Notes: generated by a model not told the origin, from the letters alone. Counted from the stretch's first letter, positions 29,824-38,494 are shown. The stretch is 38,943 nucleotides of DNA from Ga0077560 sp046330435 (GCA_046330435.1 JAXLST010000026.1:1-38943), one strand, 5' to 3'. Made by a program: numbers and translations.

Positions 29824-30762
29824 TCAGGCCGCGTGCGCCGCGCGGTGGTGGGACGGGCGCCGGCCGGTGACCCGCAGGAACGCCTCCGACAGCGAGAAGC
29901 CCGTCGCGTACCCGACCCGAGGGGCGACCGACGCCAGCGTCGCTCCCGGGTCCGCGAGCAGGTCCGCGGCGAGCGCGATCCGCCAGCCGGTGAGGTACCG
30001 CATCGGCGGCTCCCCGATGCGGGCGGTGAAGCGCCGGGCGAGCGCCGCCCGGGACACCCCGCACTCGCGCGCCAGGACCGCCAGCGTCCAGGCGCGGGCG
30101 GGGTCGTCGTGGATGCGGCGCAGGGCGTCCGCCGCCACCGGGTCCTCCTGGGCGCGGAACCACGCGGGCGCCGCCGACCCCGGCCGCGCGAACCACGCGC
30201 GCAGCGCGGAGACCAGCAGCACGTCCAGCAGGCGGTCCAGCACGGCGTCCTGCCCGGGCCGGTCCCGGGCGGCCTCCTCGTCCAGGATGCCCAGCACCGC
30301 GCATTCCCAGGTGCCGGCGCGCAGGACGGCGAGGCGGGGCAGCGCGCGCAGGAGGCGTCCGCCGAGCGCCGTGGGCGTCTCGTAGACGCCGGTGAGCAGC
30401 GCGGTGGATCCGTCCTGGGCCGATCCCCAGGTGCGGTGCCCGAGGTCCCGCATGCGGACGGGTGTGCGGCCGTCCGGCGACATGCACCGCTGGCCCGGGA
30501 GGATGACCGCCTGCGGTGCGGTGCCCGGCGCGTCGCCGAGGATGTACGGCTCCGGCCCCCGGACGACCGCGACGTCCCCCCGCCCGAGGAGGACCGGCGG
30601 CCCGTCCGCGTCCGAGATCGCCATCCCGCCGCGCACCACCGCGATCACCGCGAGCGGCGCCTCGTCGGCGATGCGCAGGGCCCACGGCGGCTCGAACCGC
30701 GCCCGCAGCACGAAGGCGCCGCGCGCCCGGGGCCCGTCCAGGAGCGCCGAGACCTCGTCCAT
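29824..30762 (-). CDS. AraC-family transcriptional regulator
   Basis: 312 aa with an N-terminal cupin-type ligand domain (about 1-170, with FEPPWALRIADEAPLAVIAVVRG) and a C-terminal double helix-turn-helix (about 210-300). The first helix pair reads WTLAVLARECGVSRAALARRF and the second LASVAPRVGYATGFSLSEAF, with the usual VTGRRPSHHR end. ATG at 30762 lies 7 nt after a -10 box TACGCT. It is divergent from a DUF1772 gene and upstream of the exporter, so it probably controls both. The ligand is unknown. Confidence 0.93.
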   Translation of the reverse strand: MDEVSALLDGPRARGAFVLRARFEPPWALRIADEAPLAVIAVVRGGMAISDADGPPVLLGRGDVAVVRGPEPYILGDAPGTAPQAVILPGQRCMSPDGRTPVRMRDLGHRTWGSAQDGSTALLTGVYETPTALGGRLLRALPRLAVLRAGTWECAVLGILDEEAARDRPGQDAVLDRLLDVLLVSALRAWFARPGSAAPAWFRAQEDPVAADALRRIHDDPARAWTLAVLARECGVSRAALARRFTARIGEPPMRYLTGWRIALAADLLADPGATLASVAPRVGYATGFSLSEAFLRVTGRRPSHHRAAHAA

Positions 30763-30769
30763 ACCGCGC

Positions 30770-30775
30770 AGCGTA
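30770..30775 (-). promoter_or_regulatory. -10 box TACGCT (minus strand), leaderless start of araC gene
   Basis: On the minus strand TACGCT lies 7 nt before the ATG at 30762, with no Shine-Dalgarno sequence. The inverted repeat at 30787-30809 covers the position of its -35 region. Confidence 0.6.
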
Positions 30776-30786
30776 GACGATGGCGT

Positions 30787-30809
30787 ATGCGAAAGCGCAA
30801 TTGGCGCAT
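30787..30809. promoter_or_regulatory. Candidate AraC operator, inverted repeat ATGCG-N13-CGCAT
   Basis: ATGCG (30787-30791) and CGCAT (30805-30809) are inverted around an AT-richer core containing GCGCAATTGGCGC. The site lies in the 111-bp gap between the divergent araC and DUF1772 genes, the only AT-rich patch nearby. It overlaps the -35 region of araC. Binding is inferred. Confidence 0.45.
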
Positions 30810-30873
30810 GGATCGTCTCGGTCCGCCCCGGTTCACTGGGCCCCACAGGCGAACGCGACGGGAGGGCGGGGAG

Positions 30874-31371
30874 ATGACGCACGAGGGCATGGGACGGCTG
30901 GCGGAGGCGGGGACGGTGGCGACCGCCGTGGCGTGCGGGCTCGCCGGGGGCGTGTTCTTCGCCTTCTCGTCGTTCGTGATGCCGTCGCTGCGGCGGCTGC
31001 CGGACGCCCAGGGCATCGTCGCGATGCAGGAGATCAACCGGCAGGCCGTGACCCCGGTGTTCATGACCGCGCTCTTCGGGGCCGCGGGCCTCTGCGTCGC
31101 GGTCGGCGGCTGGGCCCTGCGCAACCGCGGGCTCCCGGCGGCGCCATGGGTGCTCGCCGGCGCCGCCACCTACCTGGTGGGGGCCATCGGCGTGACCGCC
31201 GCGCGGAACGTGCCGCTCAACGACGCCCTGGCGGCACTCGACCCGGCCGGTGCCGGGGCGGCCGGCGAGTGGCACGGCTACGTGCGGGACTGGGTCCGCT
31301 GGAACCACCTGCGCGCGGCCGCCGGGGCCGGCTCGGCGGCGCTGATGGCGATCGGCCTGAGGGCGGGCTGA
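30874..31371 (+). CDS. DUF1772 (anthrone-oxygenase-like) membrane protein
   Basis: 165 aa with four hydrophobic segments (about 12-34, 57-76, 83-103 and 144-162). The DUF1772 pattern is visible: GGVFFAFSSFVMPSLRRLP near residue 25, VTAARNVPLNDALAALDP and WVRWNHLRAAAG. Some relatives are called anthrone oxygenases, but most bacterial members have no proven activity. ATG at 30874 follows GGGAGGGCGGGGAG. It is divergent from the AraC gene, a common pairing for members induced by small molecules. Confidence 0.88.
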   Translation: MTHEGMGRLAEAGTVATAVACGLAGGVFFAFSSFVMPSLRRLPDAQGIVAMQEINRQAVTPVFMTALFGAAGLCVAVGGWALRNRGLPAAPWVLAGAATYLVGAIGVTAARNVPLNDALAALDPAGAGAAGEWHGYVRDWVRWNHLRAAAGAGSAALMAIGLRAG

Positions 31372-31417
31372 CGGACCGGTCGCGCGGGCCGGGCTCCGCG
31401 GTGCGCGCGGGGCGGTG

Positions 31418-31423
31418 TACCGT
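31418..31423 (+). promoter_or_regulatory. -10 box TACCGT, leaderless start of the M42 peptidase
   Basis: TACCGT lies 7 nt before the ATG at 31431, with no Shine-Dalgarno sequence between. Confidence 0.55.
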
Positions 31424-31430
31424 GCGCCGC

Positions 31431-32462
31431 ATGAACCTCGAACTCCTCACCGAACTGTGCAGGACCCCCGGCGCGCCCGGCCGGGAGGACGCGATCCGCG
31501 CCGTCGTCCGCCGGGAGCTGGAGCCCCTGGTGGACGAGGTGTGGGTCGACCCCATGGGGTCGCTGGTGGCCCGCCGCGCCGGCGACGGCCCGCGCCTGAT
31601 GCTGTGCGCGCACATGGACGAGATCGCGTTCATGGTGCGGCACGTCGAGGACTCCGGGTACATCCGGATCCTCCCGCTGGGCGGCTTCGACGCGAAGACC
31701 CTCACCGCGCAGCGCGTGATCGTGCACGGCAGGGAGGACCTGCTGGGGGTGATGGGCAGCAAGGCCATCCACCTCATGAGCGCCGAGGAGCGCAAGCGCA
31801 CCGTCAAGCTCGAGGACTTCTACGTGGACGTGGGCCTCCCGGGCGACCGCGTGAAGGAGCTGGTGCGGCCCGGCGACGTCGTCACGCGGGAGCGGGAGAT
31901 CACCCGGATGGGCGACCTGGTGACCGGCAAGAGCCTGGACAACCGCGCCGGCCTGTACGTGATGATCGAGGCCATGCGGGCCCTCGGCGACACCTCGTGC
32001 GAGGTGTTCGCGGTCGCGGCGGTGCAGGAGGAGGTGGGGCTGCGCGGCGCCCGCGTGGCGGCCGCCCGCATCCGCCCCCAGGTGGCCCTGGCCATCGACA
32101 TCACCCTCGCCAACGACGGCCCGGACACCAAGCCGCACGAGCGCGTCTCGGACGTCGGCGGCGGCGCGGCGATCAAGGTGTACGACACGTCCGCGATCGT
32201 GCCGCGCGCGATCGTCGACCACCTGGTGGACATCGCCGAGGAGCGGGACATCCCGTACCAGCTGGAGGTCATGCCGGCGGGCGGCACCGACACCCGCGAG
32301 CTGCAGCTCTCCGGCGACGGCGCGCCGGCGGGGTGCGTGTCGATCCCCACCCGGTACGTGCACCAGTCGGTCGAGACCTGCCACCCCGACGACCTCGACG
32401 CGTGCGTCGCGCTGGTCGCCGGGTTCTGCGAGACGGCGGAGACGCTGGTCCGCACGCCGTGA
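31431..32462 (+). CDS. M42 family aminopeptidase
   Basis: A cytoplasmic di-metal aminopeptidase of the M42 (TET / glutamyl aminopeptidase) family, 343 aa. The metal ligands and catalytic acids are in place: His61 (LCAHMDEIAF), Asp170 (GKSLDNRAG), Glu200-Glu201 (VQEEVGLRG), Asp223 (AIDIT) and His311 (RYVHQSVE). M42 proteins usually form dodecamers that trim peptides from proteasomes or other proteases. The stop overlaps the next gene as GTGA. Confidence 0.94.
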   Translation: MNLELLTELCRTPGAPGREDAIRAVVRRELEPLVDEVWVDPMGSLVARRAGDGPRLMLCAHMDEIAFMVRHVEDSGYIRILPLGGFDAKTLTAQRVIVHGREDLLGVMGSKAIHLMSAEERKRTVKLEDFYVDVGLPGDRVKELVRPGDVVTREREITRMGDLVTGKSLDNRAGLYVMIEAMRALGDTSCEVFAVAAVQEEVGLRGARVAAARIRPQVALAIDITLANDGPDTKPHERVSDVGGGAAIKVYDTSAIVPRAIVDHLVDIAEERDIPYQLEVMPAGGTDTRELQLSGDGAPAGCVSIPTRYVHQSVETCHPDDLDACVALVAGFCETAETLVRTP

Positions 32463-33130
32463 CCCCGGAGGCGCTGCTGGCGGCGGCCGAGGCCGCCCTG
32501 CGCGGCGCCGCCGACCCGGAGCGGGCGGCCGCCATGTCGGCGTACATGCGCGGCCGGTTCCCGTTCCTGGGCGTCCAGCGCCCTGAGCGGGCGCGCCTGG
32601 AGCGGCCGCTGCTCGCCGGGCTGCGCCTGTCCGACGACGACCTGGCGCGCGTCGCGGACGCCTGCTGGGCGCTCCCGGAGCGCGAGTTCCAGTACCTGGG
32701 CTGCGTGGTCATGGAGCGCCACGCCAAGCGGGTGGACGCCGCCTTCATCGCGGTGGTGGAGCGGTGCATCACCGGCAAGGCGTGGTGGGACACCGTGGAC
32801 CACCTCGCCGCCCGGGTCGTCGGGCCCATGGTGCGCACCCACCCCGCGCTCGCGGAGGTGATGGACGACTGGGCGGGGCGGGAGGACGTGTGGCTCGCCC
32901 GGACCGCGATCATCCACCAGCTGGGCTTCCGCGAGGCGACCGACGCGGACCGCCTGTTCGGGTACTGCGCCCTGCGTGCCGGCGACACGGACTTCTTCAT
33001 CCGCAAGGGCATCGGCTGGGCCCTTCGGCAGTACGCGCGGACGGAGCCCGAGGCGGTGCGGGCGTTCGTCGCCGAACACCGGGACGTCCTCTCGCCGCTC
33101 TCGGTCCGCGAGGCGACGAAGCACCTCTAA
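32459..33130 (+). CDS. DNA alkylation repair protein, AlkD-like
   Basis: A 223-aa all-helical protein of the AlkC/AlkD HEAT-like repeat family. Family features include AYMRGRFPFLGVQRPER, a Trp-rich element GKAWWDTVDHLAARVVGP, and FFIRKGIGWALRQYARTEPE. AlkD removes N3- and N7-alkylated purines without base flipping; activity here is inferred from the family. The GTG overlaps the peptidase stop, so the two are coupled although no functional link is evident. Confidence 0.92.
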   Translation: MTPEALLAAAEAALRGAADPERAAAMSAYMRGRFPFLGVQRPERARLERPLLAGLRLSDDDLARVADACWALPEREFQYLGCVVMERHAKRVDAAFIAVVERCITGKAWWDTVDHLAARVVGPMVRTHPALAEVMDDWAGREDVWLARTAIIHQLGFREATDADRLFGYCALRAGDTDFFIRKGIGWALRQYARTEPEAVRAFVAEHRDVLSPLSVREATKHL

Positions 33131-33133
33131 CAT
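33128..33133 (+). promoter_or_regulatory. -10 box TAACAT, leaderless start of dxr
   Basis: TAACAT lies 8 nt before the dxr GTG and overlaps the stop codon of the preceding gene. It gives dxr-rseP a promoter separate from the upstream block. Confidence 0.6.
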
Positions 33134-33141
33134 GGGCGGCC

Positions 33142-34251
33142 GTGCGCCGCGTCCTCATCCTCGGCTCCACCGGCTCCATCGGCGTCCAGGCCTTGGACGT
33201 CATCCGCGCCGCGGACGACATGGCGGTCGCCGGGCTGGCCTGCGGACGGCAGGCGGACCTCATGGCCGCCCAGGCCGCCGAGCACGGCGTCGCGCACACC
33301 GTCTGCGCCGCGGGCGGCGGCACGATGGAGGCGGGGGAGGACCTCGCGGAGCTCATCGAGGCGACCGCGCCGGACATCGTCCTGAACGCCCTGGTGGGCG
33401 CCGCCGGGCTGCGGCCGACGCTGGCGGCGCTGGAGCGGGGCATCCCCGTCGCGCTCGCCAACAAGGAGACCCTGGTCGCCGGGGGCGAGGTGGTGGCCGC
33501 CGTCCGGGCCCGCACCGGCGCGATGCTGGTGCCCGTCGACAGCGAGCACTCCGCCCTGTTCCAGCTGGTGGAGGGGGTGCCGGAGGAGCGCATCCGCGCG
33601 CTGGTGCTCACCGCCTCCGGCGGGCCGTTCCGCGGCCGCACCGCGGCGGAGCTGGCGGGCGTGACCGCCGCGCAGGCGCTCGCGCACCCCACCTGGACGA
33701 TGGGCGCGAAGATCACGATCGACTCGGCGACGCTCATGAACAAGGGCCTGGAGGTCATCGAGGCCCACCACCTGTTCGGGACCCCGTACGCGAGGATCGA
33801 GGTGGTCGTGCACCCCCAGTCGGCGGTGCACGGGATGGTGCGGGTCGAGGACGGGTCGATCCTCGCCCACATGGGGCCGCCGGACATGCGGGTGCCGATC
33901 GGCTACGCCCTGCGCTGGCCCGCCCCGCCACCGGACCGTGTGGCGATGGACCTGATGGGGCGTACCCTGGAGTTCATGCCCCCCGACGAGCAGACCTTCC
34001 GCTGCCTCGCCCTGGCCCGCGCGGCCGGCGAGCGCGGCGGCACCGCCCCCGCCGTCCTCAACGCCGCGAACGAGGTCGCCGTGGCCGCCTTCCTGGACGG
34101 CCGCATCGGCTTCCTCGACATCGCCGCCCTGGTGGAGCGCGCCCTGGAGGCCGTGCCCCACGGCCCCGGTGACGACCTGGACGCCGTCATGGACGCCGAC
34201 ACCCGCGCCCGCCGGGCCACGGATGCGGCCCTCGTGGGGGCCGGCGCGTGA
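33142..34251 (+). CDS. dxr: 1-deoxy-D-xylulose 5-phosphate reductoisomerase
   Basis: The second enzyme of the MEP isoprenoid pathway, using NADPH; it is the target of fosmidomycin. The 369 aa have the NADPH loop LILGSTGSIGVQALD at 5-19, LANKETLVAGG, the metal site VDSEHSALFQ, ASGGPFRGRT and HPTWTMGAKITIDSATLMNK. GTG at 33142 is set by the -10 box and gives the standard N terminus. It overlaps rseP (GTGA), and ispG follows, so the MEP genes and the protease form one unit here. Confidence 0.97.
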   Translation: MRRVLILGSTGSIGVQALDVIRAADDMAVAGLACGRQADLMAAQAAEHGVAHTVCAAGGGTMEAGEDLAELIEATAPDIVLNALVGAAGLRPTLAALERGIPVALANKETLVAGGEVVAAVRARTGAMLVPVDSEHSALFQLVEGVPEERIRALVLTASGGPFRGRTAAELAGVTAAQALAHPTWTMGAKITIDSATLMNKGLEVIEAHHLFGTPYARIEVVVHPQSAVHGMVRVEDGSILAHMGPPDMRVPIGYALRWPAPPPDRVAMDLMGRTLEFMPPDEQTFRCLALARAAGERGGTAPAVLNAANEVAVAAFLDGRIGFLDIAALVERALEAVPHGPGDDLDAVMDADTRARRATDAALVGAGA

Positions 34252-35330
34252 GCCTGGCGATCCACCTCGCGGAGTTCGCGCTCATCCTCATGTTCCTCGT
34301 GCTGGTGCACGAGGCCGGCCACATGGTGGTCGCCAAGTGGTGCGGCATGCGCGTGGAGCGGTTCTCGATCTTCTTCGGGCGGCCCATCGCGTCGTTCACC
34401 CGCGGGGAGACGCAGTACGCGATCGGGTGGCTGCCCCTGGGCGGCTACGTGAAGATCAGCGGGATGACCCCCGACGAGGACGTCCCGGGGGAGCACGCCC
34501 ACCGCACGTACCACCGCGCGGCGACGTGGCGGAAGGTGGCCACCATCGCGGCCGGGCCCGCCGTGAACATCCTGCTCGCCGTGGTGGCGTTCACCGCGAT
34601 GTTCTGGTCGGGGATCCCCACCGCCAAGCTCACCACCACCGTGGCGCAGGTCGAGGTGGGGGCGCCGGCGGACGCGATCGGCCTCAAGCCCGGCGACCGC
34701 ATCGTCGCGGTGGACGGCACGCCGGTCACCGACCCCCAGAAGCTCCGCGACATCATCTCGGCGCGGCCCGGGCAGCGCGTCGCCGTGACCTACGTGCACG
34801 AGGGCACGCGCGTCACCCGCACCGCCACCCTCCGCAGCGTCCAGGTGGACGGCAAGCCCGTGGGACGCCTGGGCTTCGGCTTCGGCGTGGAACGCGGCCC
34901 CGACGAGCAGTACGGGTTCACGCGGGGCATCGGGGAGGGCCTGGACTACAGCTGGTTCGTGGTCTCCGAGTCCGCGCAGCAGCTGGGACGGGTGTTCACC
35001 TCCCAGCAGGCCCGTGAGGACATCCAGAGCGTGGTGGGCGTCGGCGCCGTCTACAACGAGATCGCCGACGAGGGGATCTCCACGATCCTCCAGTTCATCG
35101 GCGTGCTGAGCCTGGCCCTGGCGATCTTCAACCTCATCCCGTTCCCGCCGCTCGACGGCGGCCACATCCTGTTCGCCCTGATCGAGAAGCTGCGCGGGTC
35201 GCCCCTGCCGCGGGCCGTGTTCGAGCGGGCGAGCATGGTGGGCCTGGCCCTGATGCTCCTCATGATGGTCTTCGTGGTGCAGAACGACATCATCGACATC
35301 AGCAACGGCACGGTCCTCGGGCCGCGCTAG
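34248..35330 (+). CDS. rseP: Site-2 (intramembrane) zinc metalloprotease, RseP type
   Basis: An M50 intramembrane protease of 360 aa that cleaves anti-sigma factors or signal-peptide remnants in the membrane. The zinc site is His21, Glu22 and His25 (LVHEAGHMVVAK), with the third ligand Asp303 in NLIPFPPLDGGHI. One PDZ domain lies between (about 130-205, with LKPGDRIVAVDGTPV). The C terminus holds the last membrane segment. The substrate is not evident; no anti-sigma factor gene is in the window. Confidence 0.95.
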   Translation: MSLAIHLAEFALILMFLVLVHEAGHMVVAKWCGMRVERFSIFFGRPIASFTRGETQYAIGWLPLGGYVKISGMTPDEDVPGEHAHRTYHRAATWRKVATIAAGPAVNILLAVVAFTAMFWSGIPTAKLTTTVAQVEVGAPADAIGLKPGDRIVAVDGTPVTDPQKLRDIISARPGQRVAVTYVHEGTRVTRTATLRSVQVDGKPVGRLGFGFGVERGPDEQYGFTRGIGEGLDYSWFVVSESAQQLGRVFTSQQAREDIQSVVGVGAVYNEIADEGISTILQFIGVLSLALAIFNLIPFPPLDGGHILFALIEKLRGSPLPRAVFERASMVGLALMLLMMVFVVQNDIIDISNGTVLGPR

Positions 35331-35333
35331 TCT
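35328..35333 (+). promoter_or_regulatory. -10 box TAGTCT, possible leaderless start of ispG
   Basis: TAGTCT overlaps the rseP stop codon and lies 10 nt before the ispG ATG. No Shine-Dalgarno sequence is seen. The spacing is longer than in the other cases. Confidence 0.4.
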
Positions 35334-35343
35334 CCGCGCCCGC

Positions 35344-36561
35344 ATGAGCACGCGTCGGAACAGCGTCGGCTGCGCCGTGGGCGGCGTCACGGTGGGCGGC
35401 GGCGCCCCCGTGGTCGTCCAGTCGATGACCAACACCGACACCGCGGACGCCGTGGCGACGGCCCGCCAGGTGGCGGAGCTGGCCGCGGCGGGTTCGGAGA
35501 TCGTCCGCATCACGGTGAACAACCGGGCGGCGGCCGCGAAGGTCGCCGAGATCCGGGCGCGGCTGCGGGACGACCACGGCGTGGACGTGCCGCTGGTGGG
35601 GGACTTCCACTACAACGGACACACCCTCCTGGGCGAGTTCCCGGACGCCGCCGAGGCGCTCGACAAGTACCGCATCAACCCCGGCAACGTGGGGCGGGGC
35701 GCCCGGCACGACGCGAACTTCGCGGCGATCGTGCAGGCCGCCATCGATCACGGCAAGCCGGTCCGCATCGGCGTGAACGCCGGGTCGCTGGACCCGGAGC
35801 TCGTCGACGCGCTCATGGACGAGAACGCCCGCCGGCCGGAGCCCGTGAGCGGCGACGCGGTCATCCGCGAGGCGATGATCCGCAGCGCGCTCACCTCGGC
35901 CGAGGCTGCGGAGGAGCTCGGCCTGCCGCACGACCGCATCATCCTGTCCTGCAAGGCCAGCCGCCTGCAGGAGATGGTGGCGGTCTACACGGAGCTGGCC
36001 GGGCGCTGCGACTACCCGCTGCACCTGGGCCTCACCGAGGCCGGGATGGGCAGCAAGGGCATCGTCTCCACGTCGGCGGCCCTGGCGATCCTGCTGCAGA
36101 ACGGCATCGGCGACACCATCCGCGCGAGCCTCACCCCCGAGCCCGGCGCCGACCGGTCGCTCGAGGTGCGGGTGTGCCTCGACCTCCTGCAGAGCCTGGG
36201 GCTGCGCTCGTTCCGCCCGCAGGTGACCGCGTGCCCGGGGTGCGGCCGCACCACCAGCACGTTCTTCCAGGAGCTGGCGCAGCGCATCGAGGGCCACCTG
36301 GACGAGCGGATGGCGGCGTGGCGGGTGGAGCGCCCCGGCGTCGCGGACCTGAAGGTCGCGGTGATGGGCTGCATCGTCAACGGGCCCGGTGAGAGCCGCG
36401 CCGCGGACATCGGGATCAGCCTGCCCGGCACCGGGGAGTCGCCCCGGGCGCCCGTCTACGTGGACGGGGAGAAGGTCGCCACCCTGGAGGGGCCGGGGGT
36501 GGCGGAGGACTTCATCGCGATGGTCGAGCGGTACGTCGCGGAGCGGTTCCCCGCCGCCTGA
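35344..36561 (+). CDS. ispG: 4-hydroxy-3-methylbut-2-en-1-yl diphosphate synthase, flavodoxin type
   Basis: A 4Fe-4S enzyme of the MEP pathway that converts MEcPP to HMBPP. The 405 aa comprise a TIM barrel (VVVQSMTNTDTADAVAT, YRINPGNVGRGAR, LGLTEAGMGSKG) and a C-terminal iron-sulfur domain. The cluster ligands are Cys297 and Cys300 (TACPGCGRTTSTFF), Cys343 and Glu350 (MGCIVNGPGE). It uses flavodoxin or ferredoxin as the electron donor in bacteria. It converges with the osmC gene. Confidence 0.97.
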   Translation: MSTRRNSVGCAVGGVTVGGGAPVVVQSMTNTDTADAVATARQVAELAAAGSEIVRITVNNRAAAAKVAEIRARLRDDHGVDVPLVGDFHYNGHTLLGEFPDAAEALDKYRINPGNVGRGARHDANFAAIVQAAIDHGKPVRIGVNAGSLDPELVDALMDENARRPEPVSGDAVIREAMIRSALTSAEAAEELGLPHDRIILSCKASRLQEMVAVYTELAGRCDYPLHLGLTEAGMGSKGIVSTSAALAILLQNGIGDTIRASLTPEPGADRSLEVRVCLDLLQSLGLRSFRPQVTACPGCGRTTSTFFQELAQRIEGHLDERMAAWRVERPGVADLKVAVMGCIVNGPGESRAADIGISLPGTGESPRAPVYVDGEKVATLEGPGVAEDFIAMVERYVAERFPAA

Positions 36562-36586
36562 CGCACCGCCCGACCCGCGGGACCGG

Positions 36587-37018
36587 CTAGGCCAGGCTGG
36601 CCTCGACGGAGAGCTCCACGTTGCCCTTGAGGGCGCCGGAGACGGGGCAGCCGTCCTTGGCGGCCTCGGCCGCGGCCTGGAAGCCGGCGGCGTCGATGCC
36701 CTCCACGACGCCCACCACGGTGAGGGCGGACTTGGTGATGCCCGTGCCCGGCACGAAGGTGACGGTCGCGGACGCGCGCAGCTCGGTGGGCGGGGTGCCC
36801 GCCTTGGTGAGCCCGTTGGACAGGGCCATGCAGTAGCAGGAGGCGTGGGCCGCGGCGATGAGCTCCTCCGGGCTGGTGCGCCCGTCGGACTTCTCCGCGC
36901 GGGACGGCCACGTCACGTCGAGCGGCCCGAATGCACCGCTGCCGACGCTCGTGATGGTCCCGCTCCCGCTGAACAGCTCGCCCTTCCAGGTGACCTCGGC
37001 CCGACGTTCGGCGGCCAT
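36587..37018 (-). CDS. osmC: OsmC-family peroxiredoxin
   Basis: A 143-aa organic hydroperoxide reductase of the OsmC/Ohr superfamily. Two cysteines at the expected spots, Cys61 (AAHASCYCMALS) and Cys124 (KDGCPVSGAL), and the partner segment GRTSPEELIAAA define the active site. The pattern fits OsmC rather than Ohr. ATG at 37018 follows GGGAGGAG closely, so this gene has a normal leader. A box TAACCT lies about 40 nt upstream on its strand. Confidence 0.94.
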   Translation of the reverse strand: MAAERRAEVTWKGELFSGSGTITSVGSGAFGPLDVTWPSRAEKSDGRTSPEELIAAAHASCYCMALSNGLTKAGTPPTELRASATVTFVPGTGITKSALTVVGVVEGIDAAGFQAAAEAAKDGCPVSGALKGNVELSVEASLA

Positions 37019-37102
37019 TGCGCTCCTCCCATTCGTTTCGGCGTGGGGGCACAGGTTACCCGCGGGGGCGACCCCGGGAGGCGGGTCCGGCGGCGCCCGC
37101 GG

Positions 37103-38488
37103 TCACCCCCGGACGGTGACCGGGCGGCGGGGGCCGTCCTCCATGCGCCACGTGTTGCGGCCCGCGGCCTTCGCCTCCAGCAGCGCCGTGTCGGCGCGCG
37201 TGACCATCCGGTCGGGGTCCGGGTGCCCGTCGAACATGGCGATCCCGATGCTCACGGTCGTGCGGGCGGTGACCCCGGCGCCGAGCGACAGCTGCGCGTG
37301 CTCGACGCGCGCGCGGATGGCCTCCGCGATGCGCGCCGCGGCCTCGGGCGTGGTCTCCACCAGCACCACCAGCAGCTCGTCGCCGCCGTAGCGGAAGACG
37401 AAGTCCCCGGCGCGGACCTCGTCGGCCACGATCGTCGCGATCTGCTGCAGGGCGAGGTCGCCGGCGTCGTGCCCGTGGCCGTCGTTGATGTGCTTGAAGT
37501 GGTCCACGTCGACCATGAGCACCGCCATGAGCTGGGACCGGCTGCGGTGCAGCGCGACCTCCTGCAGCAGCACGGCCGGCAGGAACCTGCGGTTGAGCAG
37601 GCGCGTGAGGTGGTCCCGCCCGTTCTCCAGCTCCTCCTGGCGGTCGAAGAGCCCGGACAGCAGGAACAGCAGGCCCTCGACCTCGCGCTGGAGGTCGACG
37701 ACGAGCTCCCGCCGCAGGGCGGGCTGGGCGGCGGCCAGCCGCGGCAGCAGGATGGTGTCCACGCGCTCGATGGAGTTGGCGATGGACACCAGCTCGGACG
37801 CCCCGCCCAGCATCACGACGCCCTTGTGCGACAGCCACAGCCCGAACTCCGATGCGCCGAGCGGCCGCAGGGCGGCGGGCCGCTCCTGCACCTCCAGGCC
37901 GAACAGCACGTCCTGGCACCACTCCAGCAGGGCCGCCCGCTGCCGCTCCCGCTCGGCGGCGACATTCTGCGTCGCCGTGTAGAGCCGGTACGCCTCGTCG
38001 GTGCGCACGCCGCGCTCCAGGCTGCGGGCGAACGCGACGCCCATGCACTCCATCGCCAGGTCGAGCATCTCGTCCGCGTACCGCACGGCGGCGGCGAGGT
38101 CGGGGATGGCGGCGTGTGAGGCGTCCAGGCCCTCGGCGATCCGCCGACGCACCACGCGCATGCCCTCCAGCACGAGGTGGATCGGCACCCGCGTGCGCGC
38201 ATGGACCTCGCCGATCTGCTTCTGGTGGGCGATCGCGGCCTCGGGCGACCGGACGGTCTCCTCGGCGAACAGCTCGGTGAGCCACCGCTGCAGCGACGCG
38301 TGGAGCCGGTCGTGGACGACGTCGTGGTCCAGGAAGACGGCGGCCTCCGGGGAGGCCAGCATCCGCGCGTAGAACTCGTCGGCGATGTCCCGGCGGTTCG
38401 CGGCCACCACGCGCGAGACCTCCCGGCGCACCTCGGCCGGGACGACCTCCGCGGTGAGGCGCCAGGTCTGCGGATCGGTTGCGCTCAC
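37103..38488 (-). CDS. Globin-coupled diguanylate cyclase, DosC-like
   Basis: A predicted haem-based sensor that makes cyclic di-GMP, 461 aa. Residues about 15-165 form a sensor globin with the proximal haem ligand His96 in IGEVHARTRVPIHLVLEGM, as in E. coli DosC. A middle domain (about 170-285, FGLWLSHKGVVMLGG) follows. The GGDEF domain (about 290-450) has LMVDVDHFKHINDGHGHDAG and the active site RYGGDELL at 366-373, with Leu instead of Phe. The inhibitory I-site RAGD (359-362) is present, five residues before the active site. GTG at 38488 lies 6 nt after a -10 box. Oxygen or NO sensing is inferred. Confidence 0.92.
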   Translation of the reverse strand: MSATDPQTWRLTAEVVPAEVRREVSRVVAANRRDIADEFYARMLASPEAAVFLDHDVVHDRLHASLQRWLTELFAEETVRSPEAAIAHQKQIGEVHARTRVPIHLVLEGMRVVRRRIAEGLDASHAAIPDLAAAVRYADEMLDLAMECMGVAFARSLERGVRTDEAYRLYTATQNVAAERERQRAALLEWCQDVLFGLEVQERPAALRPLGASEFGLWLSHKGVVMLGGASELVSIANSIERVDTILLPRLAAAQPALRRELVVDLQREVEGLLFLLSGLFDRQEELENGRDHLTRLLNRRFLPAVLLQEVALHRSRSQLMAVLMVDVDHFKHINDGHGHDAGDLALQQIATIVADEVRAGDFVFRYGGDELLVVLVETTPEAAARIAEAIRARVEHAQLSLGAGVTARTTVSIGIAMFDGHPDPDRMVTRADTALLEAKAAGRNTWRMEDGPRRPVTVRG

Positions 38489-38494
38489 CCCGCG

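Noticed and set aside
27697..31371. 1224-aa plus-strand open frame
   Set aside because: It runs out of frame through cdsA and antisense to the MFS and AraC genes. Only its end (30874-31371) is a real gene, the DUF1772 protein.
28342..33130. Genomic island with mobile genes
   Set aside because: No integrase, transposase, flanking repeats, tRNA or obvious base-composition shift; only the gene order is unusual.
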